From Panicum virgatum (taxonomy: Eukaryota > Streptophyta > Magnoliopsida > Poales > Poaceae), in the NCBI RefSeq assembly GCF_016808335.1, contig NC_053149.1, positions 18,386,733-18,450,732 on the forward strand: DNA of 64,000 nt, in the 5' to 3' direction. The position numbers were made by a program, and so were the translations under genes. Within the stretch, counting starts at the first letter, position 1. Every line of letters starts with the position of its first letter. Positions 1 to 11,239 of this stretch are shown here, one piece after another. The notes below the pieces were generated by a model. The model searched no databases. It was not told the origin of the DNA and was given only the letters and a program-made list of their open reading frames with translations.

Positions 1-520
1 TATATATATATACACATATATATATATATCTATGTATATATCTATGTATATATATCTATGTATATATCTATGTATATATATATGTATATATGTGTATATA
101 TATATGTATGTATATATATCTATGCTATATATATATGTATATACATATATGTATGTATGTATATATGTATGTATGTATATATATGTATGTATATATCTAT
201 ATGTATGTTATATATATGTTATGTATATATCTATCTATATGTATGTATGTTATATGTCATGTGATATATGTATATATATATGTATGTATGTGTCTATCTA
301 TCTGTATCTGTTATCTGTCTGTTCCTCATGTACATTCATATGTATATGTATTATATCATATGTCTGTATGTCTACGTTCTGCTCTCTATCTATATCTGTC
401 TATCTATACTATCTCTCTCTCTGTATGTATCTCTCTATATACTCTCTATCTACTCATCTCTCTCTCTCTCTCTCCTCTCTCTCATATATCTCTATATCTA
501 TATCTCATGCCATGCCTTCT
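1..520. repeat. TA/TATG-rich microsatellite grading into TC-rich repeat
   Basis: The first 300 bases are almost wholly TATATA, TATG and TATC units. They pass into CTCT/TCTA runs up to about 510. Every reading frame here is a low-complexity run of Tyr, Ile, Met, Cys and Ser and has no coding value. It is a degenerate compound microsatellite; its left limit is outside the window. Confidence 0.95.
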
Positions 521-1189
521 ATTTCCTTAGAATTTCACAAGTCTTATCCTGCCTATCGTCAAAGGTCTTGATATGATCGCGTCATCTTAATATAATTCTC
601 TTAGACTAATACAGATTTTCTTATGAAAAAATTATATTATCAGCGATTTGAAGCCATGGTACGTGGAGGCTTTCAGACAATGCACTACCCAAAATTTTTC
701 CCACAATAAGAAACAAAAAATTGCTGTCAACAAGCAAAGGGTCCATGTGTGTGATCGGAGTTACTGGAAGCTGTCAAGAACCTAGCAAAAATCAGCGGGA
801 GAACGGGCACATGTAGGGCAGGATCATGAGCCATGAGCTCCCTGCATGCAGATGCAGAGATGTCAGGAACAATGCAGGGACAGCCGGACCCAACGAGCAT
901 CAATATAATGTCTGATCGGTGAACAGTCAGCACGTTATAGACCGTACCACATCGTTATTTCTTTTTGTGAAAGAATATGTGGTGCTCTGTTTAAGATGGA
1001 TCCCTGTTCCTGTCCGTGCTATGTTTGAGCTTTCTGTCCAAAGCGTAAAAACCAAAGCATAAAAGGCCGTGTCACTTCTGTTTCTGGGTGCCATCCACCA
1101 CGTGAAAAGCTGTCCGGCTTTTTGGAGCAAAAAGGGTAAAGCGAAAGGGGGAGAAACAGCTCCAGATAAATGCCCAAATTAAACCGGCT
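521..1189. other. Intergenic, nothing recognised
   Basis: There are only short open frames (under 70 codons) with no recognisable motif, and no terminal repeat I can pair. It may include degraded transposon sequence. Confidence 0.5.
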
Positions 1190-2584
1190 TAAATGCACTA
1201 ACTATCATCTTAATACTTACTCAAGTTACAGTGCACTTAAAACAGTGTAATCTGACAGGCTGTCGGGTAAATCCCGATTAAACTGCTGTACTCCAGGATC
1301 ACAATTGCACTAGTAGACCCGTACGAAGACGAGCACAGGTGATACAAGCATACAGAAAACCTCAAATTAATTTACAACACAAGTTTTACATAAAAGGTTT
1401 GAAAACAAACGACAGAGTTTAAATACACAGCGGAAGTTTAAAAATCGAGTTCGAAATACAATACGATAACCACGACGACGATACCAGGTGAGCTCCACAT
1501 CCTGCCCACCGATGTGATGCCAACCTGCCCGATCTTCACGGGGAAGACGGGCCCGCTTGACGGTCCACCCAGGAGGAAGTGGTTGTCCAATCCAAGACAG
1601 AGACTTCCTCTAAGTTAGCGGAGACACAACCTGCTCAAAGGGGTTACAACAACAACCCTGAGTATACTAATACTCAGCAAGTCTTACCCGACTATGGTAT
1701 ATATTTAGTCGACTCCTAGACATGCAAAACTGTTTGACTCTGGAGTTGTTTTGCTGAAAAGCTACTAATAGTGGACCCTTACTTTCAGTATTTTAGCTCA
1801 AGTTTAGTATACAAATACCGACTAGATTTGCCAGAACATCTAGAGCACGCATGGTTGATCACATTATCTTTTCAGAGTACCACAGTCATACCTCATATTC
1901 TCAAATTTCCATTTCCATTTCCATCATTTACTACGATGTGACAGAGAGATCCAGGTTCTCATATCCGCGAGTCACGGCGAATCGATTCGATTTGACCTTG
2001 CAAGGTAGACCTAACCAACACGACACATGTAAACCCCGTCGGGCCACACGCATCAACTGTTTCCATCGTTACCACGACATCTGAATCGCGCCTGCTAAAA
2101 CCCAAGTGTTGGGCCCCTCACGGCGAACTCCCAGAGAACCCAAAGGTGGCATCCATCCAACACCCGCCAACTCCCATGCCCAGCGTAGCAGGTAGGGATT
2201 CAAAGTATCGTTGTAAAGCGGTACACAGCTTACCAGTTTCGACTGCCTCCTACTTCCGGCATGTGGTTAGTACTATTCAATCCTCGATCAATAGTGCCAT
2301 AACGGTACGGTCCTCAATCGACATAGGCGGAGACTCACTTTCCATACCTTCCATATCCATAACCAAATTTATCTCCGCCCGGTCTCCATTTTTCCTTTCT
2401 TTCCCAAAGATTCATTCTCTAGCAACCCTTTCATAAGTAACAAGGACCTATATCTCGCGAGTGATAGGAATCACTCGACTTCTACCGAATCCTGATTAAG
2501 CATTGCAGTACTAACGACCTATACACTAGTAGAGACTCATAGGTACCTAGGGAGAGACATGCATACTACGGTTTCATTCAATTC

Positions 2585-2809
2585 CTAGAAAACTGAATGC
2601 ACAATACTTAAATAACAACATTGAATATTGAAAGTAGGGGTTATGCTCCGGGGCTTGCCTTGCAGGTCAGCAGGGTTAGTGACTTCTTCGGGAGCTTGAT
2701 CAACAACTTCTCCTGGCTGCGGTTCTCCTGCGGAAGGCTCCTGGACCGGCTCGGCAATCGGCTTGTAGGCGACTTCGGTTTCGGCGTCTATACGAATAAA
2801 ATATGCCAT
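2585..2809 (-). other. Small acidic open frame inside the solo LTR
   Basis: This is a 74-codon frame rich in Glu, Pro and Ala, with motifs such as EPVQEPSAGEPQPGE. Its position in the LTR and its acidic makeup resemble the frame in the 6.0-19.4 kb element (17823-18005). The last residues run into lower-quality sequence. Whether it is ever translated cannot be told from sequence. It could be a chance frame. Confidence 0.35.
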
Positions 2810-3798
2810 GCATGAGACTCATGAAATGATGCAATGTACTACACACAATGAAAGGCATGGACCAAACTTCAAAAGCGTCTACGGAGCAACCTCACAACTA
2901 GGGTTACGACAGAAATGATTTAGAACTGATGTACAGGCTTTGGTTCTAATGCCCTTTAGCCTGAAGTGTCTCCATCAAAGAAGACTGGAGTTGTCCTTGC
3001 TCAATTCAAGCTCAATTCTGAGGTAGATAATAAGTGTTCTAAACCTCAGTGGCGATTGAACAAGCCTAAGCAAAACCACCTAGCAAAAGGGTGTGAACTA
3101 CCCATCTCAAAGTTCTATCAGATAGAGCATAAAATTACGGAGCTATAGGAACTGGTTTTGCCTTTTTAGGATTTTTCTACGAATTTCTATGAATTTTGGG
3201 AGATCAGCACACAAAACTGAAACTGGAGTTTAACTGGAAGCCCGGAACTTCCAGATTTGGGGGCAAAAACAGGGGACAGAATAGGGGAGGGCGCACGGCG
3301 GCGCTGGCCGGCCGGATTCCGGCGAGCTCGGTTGCCGGCGGTGAGGGGGAAGTGGGGGAACAGCTCGAGGAGGTAAAGAGCTACCTCGGGGTGGGTCGAA
3401 TCGGGGTTGGGGACGGTAGGAGAGGCGGGGTCGTGGAGGAGGGCGGCCGGCGATGGTGGACGATGGCGGCGAGCCAATGGAGAAGGGGCCGATTCAGCCG
3501 GGATAGGGCTCGGCCGAGCTCGGGATGGGGCGGTGGAGGTGCGGGGTGAGGTGGAGTGGCTCGGGGAGGGCTCGGGCTCGAAGAACGGCGGTGAGACGGC
3601 GACGGGATGGCCGGCGCGGTGAGCGGCGGCGCTAGGGTTTGCTTGGCTCCGCTCGAGGCGCGAGGAAGGAGAACGACGAAGCCAAAATGGAATTGGCCAG
3701 TGCAATGTCGTGGAGAGCTTAAGCGGCGGTGCGGACGTCGGCGCGGTGACGCGTGGCGTCGCCGGTGGCACAGTCGCCGGTATGGTCGCCGAACAGAG

Positions 3799-3951
3799 CA
3801 AAACCGGAACTTCTGGTTTCCAAAACCGGAACCTCCGGGTTTTGGGGCGCAAAACCGGAACTTCCGGTTTCCAAAACCAGAACCTCCGGGTTTTGGGGCG
3901 CAAAACCGGAACTTCCGGTTTACAAACCCGGAACCTCCGGGTTTTGGGCAA
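3799..3951. repeat. Three 51-bp tandem units with AAAACCGGAA / TTCCGGTTT motifs
   Basis: Units start at 3799, 3850 and 3901, each beginning CAAAACCGGAACTTC. The 51-bp period equals 17 codons, so open frames on either strand carry a repeating peptide. The units also contain small inverted repeats (AACCGGA/TCCGGTT). Confidence 0.85.
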
Positions 3952-4220
3952 AACAGATTCACTTCTGGAGCGCCCAAAACTCAAATTTTTATATGGGAAC
4001 AAGAAATTTGACCAAAATAAAAGTTGTAGAGGGAGAGAAGATCTACAACCTTGCTTTTGGGCGAAAGTTGATTTGAGGCTCGGATCAAGGAGAAAAACGC
4101 AGCTGAACACGGCTGAACGATGTTTAACACGCGAACTCGGTTAACGCTAATGACGCGCTTAAGCCATGATTACCGATTAAATGCGTGATTAGCGAGCACG
4201 TTTAACACATGGGTGTTACA

Positions 4221-4867
4221 ATAACATGGTGGTGTTCCTGCCTAGAACAACACCGATCGGCTGTGTTCTGTGTATCGTCACCATCTAGTTGAATCTGTAA
4301 TTCAACTATTAAAGCTGTGTTTTTGGTAGAACTGAACTGACTGATTGATTGCTTGATGGAATTCCATATGTTCCTTATTTCCATCTGCTGTGTGGCTGTG
4401 ACACATGGGACACATGGATCTACAAATGGGATCTGCTGAGTCTTCTGGTTCATGGTGTATAGGGGCAATGGCATATGGCTTGGTACTTTTTCTACTTGTG
4501 CTATCGACCTCTACTTAATTTCTTGCCTTTCAAAGCGATAGAGTGGAAGGTACAAGCCATCTTGCCACATGTTTTGTGATGCTGCAATTGAATACCTACA
4601 TCTTTCCACATTGTGATATGTAGCATAGCTACTTATTCTTTCTTACGCACTCAAAATAGCCCCCCCCCCCCCCCCCTATGTCATTCTACTTTTGACGATA
4701 CTAAGGCAATCAACTGACATTAAACATGGACTAGCTATGAGGGCTCACATGCCCGTTAAATTTGAGATGCTCAATCAATCTTCCACATTATTTTGTCTCC
4801 TTATTATTATGTTTGTCCATTTGTTAGATATTCAAACGTGATCATATCACATTGTCATTCAATAATA
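4221..4867. other. Intergenic sequence with a C17 homopolymer
   Basis: No gene was recognised. A run of 17 C lies at 4660-4676. The region ends at a TA dinucleotide (4866-4867) taken as the target duplication of the MITE that follows. Confidence 0.6.
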
Positions 4868-4923
4868 TTCCTTCTGATCAAAATTATAGATCGTTTTATC
4901 TTTTCTAAATACATATATTTTAT

Positions 4924-4935
4924 GATGTAGCATAT
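4924..4935. repeat. LINE target-site duplication, left copy (GATGTAGCATAT)
   Basis: The exact 12-bp direct repeat GATGTAGCATAT is found here and at 20806-20817, on each side of the LINE. A T-run that is the poly(A) tail of the minus-strand LINE follows at once. Confidence 0.85.
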
Positions 4936-5049
4936 TTTTTTAGAAAAAGAATTACGAATCCGGCCTATCAGCCGTGGATGTACACAGCCAATTATTACAA
5001 AGTTTACAAAGAAAGAAGATCACAAGTAGTCTCCAATTCAGACAAAGAA

Positions 5050-6022
5050 CTACTGCAAACGATAGTTTTGCTTCCACCCTCCTTTTACTAGCTCCATAGC
5101 AATAATCTCTATATTTCTGCTCATCTCGGAGAGTGCATTCTTAGCGTGCTCGTCACGCTGCAGCTGTGCCCAGAACCGTAGCCAGTACGCTCCCCTGAAG
5201 ATAACCTGCAAAATCGAGTTAACTTTGATTTTGTTCAAAATAATATCGTTTCGGCATCTCCAAATGGCCCAGCAAACAGCAGCAACCCCCACCCAAATCA
5301 AGTTCCTAATTTTTTTAGATTGATTAGAAAGCCATGAGTCAAACATATGGCCAATTGATCTAGGTGGCGTCAAACCTGTAGCATAAAAGATAATCCTCCA
5401 AACCATTCTCGCATAGGGGCAGTCCAAAAAGAGGTGTTTGATAGTCTCATTACTATTACACCCACAACATCGTTGACTTCCTGTCCAGTTTTTTTTAACG
5501 AGATTGTCTTTAGTTAAAAGCACTCCCCTTTGTAAAAACCAAAGGAAAATTTTAATTTTTAGAGGAATCTTCAACTTCCAGATCGACTTATGTCTAAACG
5601 GCGGATGTGTATCAATAAGGTACAAATATAAAGATCGAACCATAAATAATCCAGATTTGGTCAAGTTCCATCTAAAATTATCTAAACTATCCACCAAATC
5701 AACATGAGTTATCTGTGCTACCAGGTTACGTCATTCCACAAGTTTGTTATCCACCAACGCCCTCCTAAAAGATAAATTGAAGGGTCTCGTAGCCAATACT
5801 TTGGCCACCATTGCATGAGGATCACGCACAATATTAAAGAGTGATGGATATTTAACTTTGAAAGGCACCTCACCTACCCAAGTATCCTCCCAGAACCTAG
5901 CCTTGCTCCCATCTTTAATTTCAAAGGAGCCTTTAGCCAAGAACTCGTCTTTTATTTTCATAAGACCTCTCCAAAAATGAGAGTCATAAGGTTTGGCCTT
6001 GACCTGAGAGAGAGACTTAGAT
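5050..6022 (-). pseudogene. LINE ORF2 C-terminal part with zf-RVT domain
   Basis: This is the downstream part of the LINE polyprotein, carrying the cysteine/histidine region found after reverse transcriptase in plant L1 elements. Visible motifs are IWKLKIPLKIKIFLWFL, then CCGCNSNETIKHLFLDCPYA and VWR. An in-frame TGA at 5731-5733 breaks the frame; a TGG Trp codon is the likely ancestor. Upstream the frame is cut by the gypsy insertion. When that insertion and its 5-bp duplication are removed, this part is in the same frame as the part at 19379-20805, so the LINE frame was continuous when the LTR element landed. Confidence 0.85.
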
Positions 6023-6027
6023 CTTAG
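6023..6027. repeat. Target-site duplication CTTAG (left) of the gypsy element
   Basis: CTTAG directly precedes the 5' LTR and is repeated exactly at 19374-19378 after the 3' LTR. Five bases is the standard length for LTR elements. Confidence 0.95.
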
Positions 6028-6892
6028 TGTGACATCTCGAAAATCTATCAAAAATAAATCACTCGCTAAAATATTCCTTTAAAATTTATTTTCGTCGTTG
6101 AGCTCAAAACCTCCTAAAACCTGGACCCTAACTCCCGAAATCTTTTCCCCTGTCCCGACACCCGGATCCAGTCTCCGTTCCGTCCCCCTGTTCCCCTCGA
6201 TCCGCGCACACCACTTCCCGCCAAAGCCGCGGCACGCGGCCGCGACCGCCGCGCGTGCCCGACCGGCGTCGTGGTCGCCGCCGAAAGGTTCGCCGTGAAT
6301 CTCTCCTTCTCTCTCCCTCCTTTTCTTTTTCTTTTTTTCTTTTTCTTTTCTTTTTTGATTTTCTTTTTCCTTCTCCATTTTCTTCTCTCCTCCTCCCTTC
6401 CTCTCCTCTCTCCTCCCCCGAGCGCTGCCCAGCCCGCGCCGCCCCTCCTCCACGCTCGCCTCGGCCACCTGCCCCGCACGCCCACGGCCCGCCCACACGC
6501 ACTCGACGCGGCGCCCGCACACCCACTTCCTCTTCCCTGGCCGAGCCACCCCGAGCCGCTCACCCCGCACTGCTCGCCCGCGTGCACGCCCCCGAGCCCT
6601 GCCCGCGCGCCGTACCCACGCGCTCCGCGGGCCCAAAACGCCCGCCGCGCCGCCCGCCGAGTGCTCTGCGCGCGAACAGCGCCGCCGCCTGTGCCGCCTC
6701 GACAAGGGAGCGCGAGCCAAGGCCGACGTCGGCCACAGTCGCCACCCACATGCGCGCCCTGCCCCTGGCCGCCGCTCCCGACGTGCACGCCACTCCACGA
6801 AGCGCGAACGCGGCCGAACGCCATAAAGGCACTCCGCGCCGCTCGCCGGCCGCCACCGCCGCGCTCAACCCTCCCCACTGCCTCTCGCGCCC

Positions 6893-6899
6893 TATAAAG
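6893..6899 (+). promoter_or_regulatory. TATA box of the 5' LTR
   Basis: TATAAAG in the context GCGCCCTATAAAGG sits in the GC-rich part of the LTR. The 3' LTR has TATAAAAG at 16948-16955 in the same context. It probably sets the element's transcription start about 30 bp downstream. Confidence 0.7.
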
Positions 6900-7802
6900 G
6901 GGCCCCCAGCGCCGCTCTTCCGCTCCACGACCGCCTCCACCATAGCTCGCCCCCTCCCATCTGCAGCAGCGCCGCCGCCGCGAACATGCTCCGCCCACCG
7001 CGCCTGCTCCCGTGGCTAGCCCGCTCCGCCGCCTCCCTGCTCAAGCCAAGGGCCGAAGTAGGTGCCTTGGCCCTCCCTCTTCCTTTTCCCCACAACCACT
7101 CACCCCGAGCCACCCCTGCTTGCGCCGCCCATGGCCGCCATTCGCCCGCCACGACCATGGCTGCCGCACCCCTCCCTGCAGACCCCCTTCCATGAAATTG
7201 GAGAGGGGAATCAACCCTACATGGCCCCACCTCTCTTTTCCCCATGACCCCGGCCGCCCTCGAGCCCCCAGGCCACCGGCCCAGGGCCGCCGCCGGCATG
7301 CGCCACACCCTCCCCTGCTTCTCAGCGCGAGGGGAGGAAGAAGGCAGGGTAAAAATGCCCTTACCCCCCTGCCCTTTGTTGTTTTTATTTAAGAGCCCCT
7401 CCACCTTTTAGACTTTTTACAAATGAAACCTTCCTTTTGTTATATTTCCTACTAAACCCTTCCACTATTCAACATATTTATAAATAAACCCCTATCTTTT
7501 TCTAGAATAACTCAAATATTTTCCAAAAACTTCAAACAGGTCCATCCACTAATTACAAACATGTCCCTAGACCCCTGTTTAGACCCTGAACACCCCGTTA
7601 ACCTATCATTTCATGCGCTAAACAACCTCGGATCGACCTAAAACTTTACCACGCCTCTCATAACATAGTTTTGGCCATACCATTAGGAAACCGCCCTAAA
7701 ATATTACTCCTATCTCCATATCTTAATTATTTCCGATTCGACCTCAACGATAAAGCTTTTATTTGTTTTTCTAGATTCTGTGCTTGTTTGAATGCATCGT
7801 AG

Positions 7803-7954
7803 ATCACGGTGTCAACGAAGGAGAGCCCACCGACGAACAGTACTATGAGCAAGCGAACGAGGACCAGTTCCGCAACCCTGAGCCCGAAGGACACTACTTC
7901 GACCAGGATCTCCCGGAAGGCTTTGAAGACAGCAAGTTCAATCCCATCCTTTGA
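7803..7954 (+). other. LTR-borne acidic open frame, 5' LTR copy
   Basis: After an acceptor-like TCGTAG the sequence encodes an acidic stretch that ends FNPIL and then TGA. The 3' LTR counterpart (17854-18005) is readable as NEGEPANEQYCEQANED followed by FRNPEPEGQYFDQD. Here the same region is readable in a shifted register with substitutions. See the 3' LTR entry. Confidence 0.35.
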
Positions 7955-9323
7955 TGCATGCCGTTGTCCTAGTTTTATAAACACAACATATTGGCCTGTT
8001 TTACAAAATTGCATATGTTTTGCCTGCTGAAAACACGGTTGGATAGCCACTCCTTGATTTGTTTTAACCATTCCTTGACCACCTAGGTTATTAGAGCGCT
8101 TAGGACCTTAAACTCAATACAATTGTTTTATAAAGGAAAATGTGTGAGTGTGTGGGAAGGGAAAAATGTGAAATTTCGAAAGATGAGTTTAGACGGGATG
8201 GATGGCATTTCTGTGTGATTTGCCATTTGGTGTGCTCGTGCCTGTGTGGCAGAGCAAGGAAGGGAGATATCCATCTTGTCACCACTAAGGACCGAGTTTG
8301 TGTGTCATCTCACCTAACTCCACTATCGTGCAAACCACTCGACCGTTGAATGGGCAACGGCTTAGTATAAACTCCACTAGTTAGTCTGATAGCCATCAGG
8401 AGAGCTGAGAGCAACAGGTGATCAAGGAGAAGGGATTAGCTCTGTGTGACTTATGCCCCGGTTAAAAACCTCTGTGTTAGGTCAATGACCCCTTGGTGCA
8501 TCCCGTGATGGCTAGTCAGGTCTAGCTAAGGTGGGTAATGACTTTGTTGGGATCTGCACCGACACTAAGGTGATCGAGTTGCAGTACCCCGCTTGTGGGT
8601 AAAGTTGCACACCTCTGCAGAGTTAAAACCTATTCGAATAGCCATGCCCACGGTACTGGGCGAGTTATGGTGTGGTCACATAACTAGTGTTTCTTCTAGG
8701 AATGGATGGGTTGGCGTGAGTTGTTTTGGAAATGTGTCATGCAGTTGTGCCGTGTGCTACGGCGGATGAGGAGTCCGGTAGCAGTTTAAAACTTGGATCC
8801 TGTGTGGATCAACCCTTTGTGTTACTCGGTACAAGAAAACTGGTTTTGAAAATGCTTTCTTTCAAATGAACCCCTGCATAAAATTTAGCTTTTCACAAAG
8901 TAAACCTTAACCTTAACCTTGATTTACCCTATGCATTATATTCTATTTATACACCCTCCGTGGGTGTTATTGAACTTGCTGAGTACGTTTGTACTCACCC
9001 CATTCTTAATTTTTACAGAGGAAGACCCAGACTTCGTTCCAGAGGACGTTGAGTAGGGTACCGTCCTGCACCCAGCCTTGCCTGTGGATTAGGGTCACGC
9101 GCAGGAGTTACCGCATGGCGCAAGACTCTGATGACCCCCTTTTTATAATTAATATCATTGTATGGGTGTGGGTTGTAATTCTCGCGACAGTAGCGCTTCT
9201 CTGCCCATTACCGCGTAGAGTTGTACGGTGATGAATCATCTGATGTAATAAATGTGTCATCAGTCTCCTGTGACTGATGTTTGTATCACATTTAAGTCTT
9301 TTCTTATGAGGGGACGCTTCAGG

Positions 9324-9335
9324 TGGTATCAGAGC
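9324..9335 (+). other. Primer-binding site, initiator tRNA-Met type
   Basis: TGGTATCAGAGC lies two bases after the end of the 5' LTR. It is the usual primer-binding sequence of plant chromoviruses, complementary to the 3' end of initiator tRNA-Met. Confidence 0.95.
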
Positions 9336-9472
9336 TGTAGGTTGGCCGTAGGACGTGACCCTAGGAGCGAAACCCTTTTTCAGGCCCTTTTACACTGGAC
9401 TTTTCTTTTCTTAATTCTTCATTTCACACAAACACTCACCACTGGTTCTTGCCCTATTCCAGATTGCTGACA

Positions 9473-10332
9473 ATGGATGGATTGGCTGAATCTGTCACGC
9501 AGAGCCCGGCCTTCCTAAGATATTGATACTCAGCCTGGAACGCATTGGAGTGATGGATGCACCAGAGTACGTCTACCGTAAGTACGACTCCAGGGGCACT
9601 CTTCGGTGCGACGTAATGATTTTCGTGGGAAAAAGCATCCGCTACCCTGATGTGGATCCCTGGTTCATCTCCACAACTGGATTTTGTTTCCTTGACACCT
9701 ACCGGAAAGCCTCCCGTAAAGCCCTCCGACGTCTGTGTGTGATCTACAAGCACCATCTTCAGCAGACTCCTATGGGATTTTTCCCGCCTACTGAAGGAAG
9801 AGGACGCACATGGATTGCCCGGATGAGAGGACTTGGAAGAGAAGAAGAAGACCTAGAAGATACGGTCTCCCACCTATCCATCTATCTCACTGGCCTGGAT
9901 GAGCTCTACCGCGAACAAGCGGCACAACTAAAGTAACAAGTCCACAGAGCAGAAAAGGCAACCCAAGAGCTGGATGAACAACGGACAAGAGCCGCACGCG
10001 CCGAGTATTCCCTAGCCGTTCTCCAAGCCCAAATGCAAGAATGTGAGGCAGAACTGGAAGAACAACGGACAAGAGCCGCACGCGCCGAGAATTCCCTAGC
10101 CGCTCTCCAAGCCCGAATGCAAGAATACGAGGCTCGCAGAGGAATAGGTGGGTGGATAGAGGAAGAAGGAGAAGAACCTGAAGAAACCCATTGGGATATA
10201 GGCACTCAGACCGAAGAAGAAGAACCCGAAGAAACCCATTGGGATAGAGGTACTCAGACCGAAGACGACGTGATGGATCAGTGTCTTCCACTGAAGAAGC
10301 GCCCTATCCAGATCGAGGAAGAGTCCCCATGA
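9473..10332 (+). pseudogene. ORF0 copy A (extra ORF upstream of gag)
   Basis: An ATG at 9473 begins the copy, but the conserved part is read from 9523 in another frame, so a small indel lies between. The conserved block includes TLRCDVMIFVGKSIRYPD and KALRRLC, ending TPMGFFPPTEG. An in-frame TAA at 9934-9936 interrupts it. The frame then continues with a coiled-coil-like region holding two copies of a unit of about 80 bp (ELEEQRTRAARAENSLAALQ) and two copies of EETHWD-GTQTE, stopping at 10332. A related ORF0 follows at 10484. Extra ORFs in this position were reported for related rice elements (RIRE3/RIRE8, from memory). No function is assigned. Confidence 0.7.
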
Positions 10333-10483
10333 TAGGAGTAGCACCCCAAGCCAGAACCTTTGCCCTAATAATCGTGTATCCATGAAGTTTGTATCCCACC
10401 ATGTTGCAATAATAAATATCATCTACTCCCTTTGTATACCCCAAATAATTGTGCAAGTTTATCCACCCTATCTTTGTTTTCAG

Positions 10484-11160
10484 ATGGCTGAGGAAGGATG
10501 GACTCAGGGCAATTGCCAAACTGCACCTGGCTTCCCCAACCTCTTGATCAACGCCCTGGAAAGTCTTGGCGTCATAGAACGCCCAAGGTACTATAGCAGA
10601 GAGTACGAGCATCATGACACTCTCCGCTGCAGGGTGATCCTAGTCATCGCCAGAAGTGATCGCTACCCCGACATCCAGCCATGGCGAGTGACCGCCACAG
10701 GATTTAGGCACCAAGACACATATCCCTTGGCCATCAGAAAGGCACTCCGTTACCTGTGCCGGATTTTCGAAGAACACCTAGCCCCCACGCCAATGAGGTT
10801 CTTTCCGCCGGCCATCAGAACCCCAGTTTGGGAAGCTCGAATGAGGAGTCTGGAATGACGCCGCCATGAAGAAGATCCCCTGTACCAAGTGGCTACTTAC
10901 CTAGCCTCCTTGGATCAGCTCTTTGACGAGCAAGCCAATATTCTGAGGGAGCAGACCCATCGAGCCGAGCAAGCAGAGCTCGCGGGGAGACTGCAACAGG
11001 TACGAGTAGCCCAAGCCGTGGCAAGAGCCGCAGCCATAGTAAGCAGTGAAGCAGTTGCTCAGGAGAGCCTCAGGCAAGCCCAAGACCGGCGTATGCAAGA
11101 ATGGACCACTGTGTGTTGTCCCTGGAGCAGGAACGCGAGAGGCATGTGGCGTGGAGGACG
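10484..11160 (+). pseudogene. ORF0 copy B, broken
   Basis: The ATG at 10484 follows an acceptor-like TTTGTTTTCAG. The protein aligns with copy A over about 100 residues: TLRCRVILVIARSDRYPD and KALRYLC, then PTPMRFFPP. An in-frame TGA (10856-10858, consistent with CGA to TGA) breaks it. It continues in the same frame through ATYLASLDQLFDEQA and an Ala/Gln-rich helix, and is lost near 11.1 kb where a Tat-type remnant begins. It is a paralogue of copy A inside one element. Confidence 0.7.
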
Positions 11161-11239
11161 CCACACCCTCTGTCATCTCCACATCGTCCACACGAACCAT
11201 CGAGACGAGGAAGAGATGATCTGCGACCAGCTAAAGCTG

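Larger units (their letters stand above)
1190..4220 (-). mobile_element. Solo LTR (or LTR remnant) of a long-LTR Ty3/gypsy element, minus strand
   Basis: On the minus strand it starts at 4220 with TGTAACACCC, a start common in grass Tekay/Del-type LTRs. It runs through a GC-rich block (4.1-3.3 kb), a short acidic open frame and a CTTGCTGAGTA motif near 1.68 kb. This layout parallels the LTRs of the chromovirus at 6.0-19.4 kb, which also have a GC-rich 5' half, a small acidic frame and the CTTGCTGAGTA motif. No primer-binding site or polypurine tract lies next to it, so a solo LTR is most likely. The lower-coordinate end is uncertain: a TG at 1252 or somewhat lower is possible, and no clear 5-bp target duplication was found. 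Confidence 0.6.
6028..9321 (+). repeat. 5' LTR of the chromovirus
   Basis: This is a 3294-bp LTR from TGTGACATC to CGCTTCA. It has a pyrimidine-rich tract (about 6300-6420), a CpG-rich block (6420-7350), a TATA box at 6893-6899, a small acidic frame (7803-7954) and a second acidic block after an acceptor-like TTTTTACAG (about 9018-9055). The 3' LTR is about 49 bp longer, partly because of an extra stretch near 16671-16708. Sampled stretches differ by only a few percent between the two LTRs. Confidence 0.95.

Noticed and set aside
32..576. Several open frames of 68-179 codons in the first 600 bases
   Set aside because: They are readings of a TATG/TATC microsatellite.
3187..4110. A 307-codon minus-strand frame and overlapping frames
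   Set aside because: GC-rich LTR sequence with repeat-derived peptides. Overlapping frames are open on both strands, and no domain is present.
6079..7404. Long Arg/Ala/Pro frames on both strands
   Set aside because: They lie in the CpG-rich part of the 5' LTR, recur in the 3' LTR (16.1-17.4 kb, up to 411 codons), and no domain is seen. Open frames are expected from the composition.
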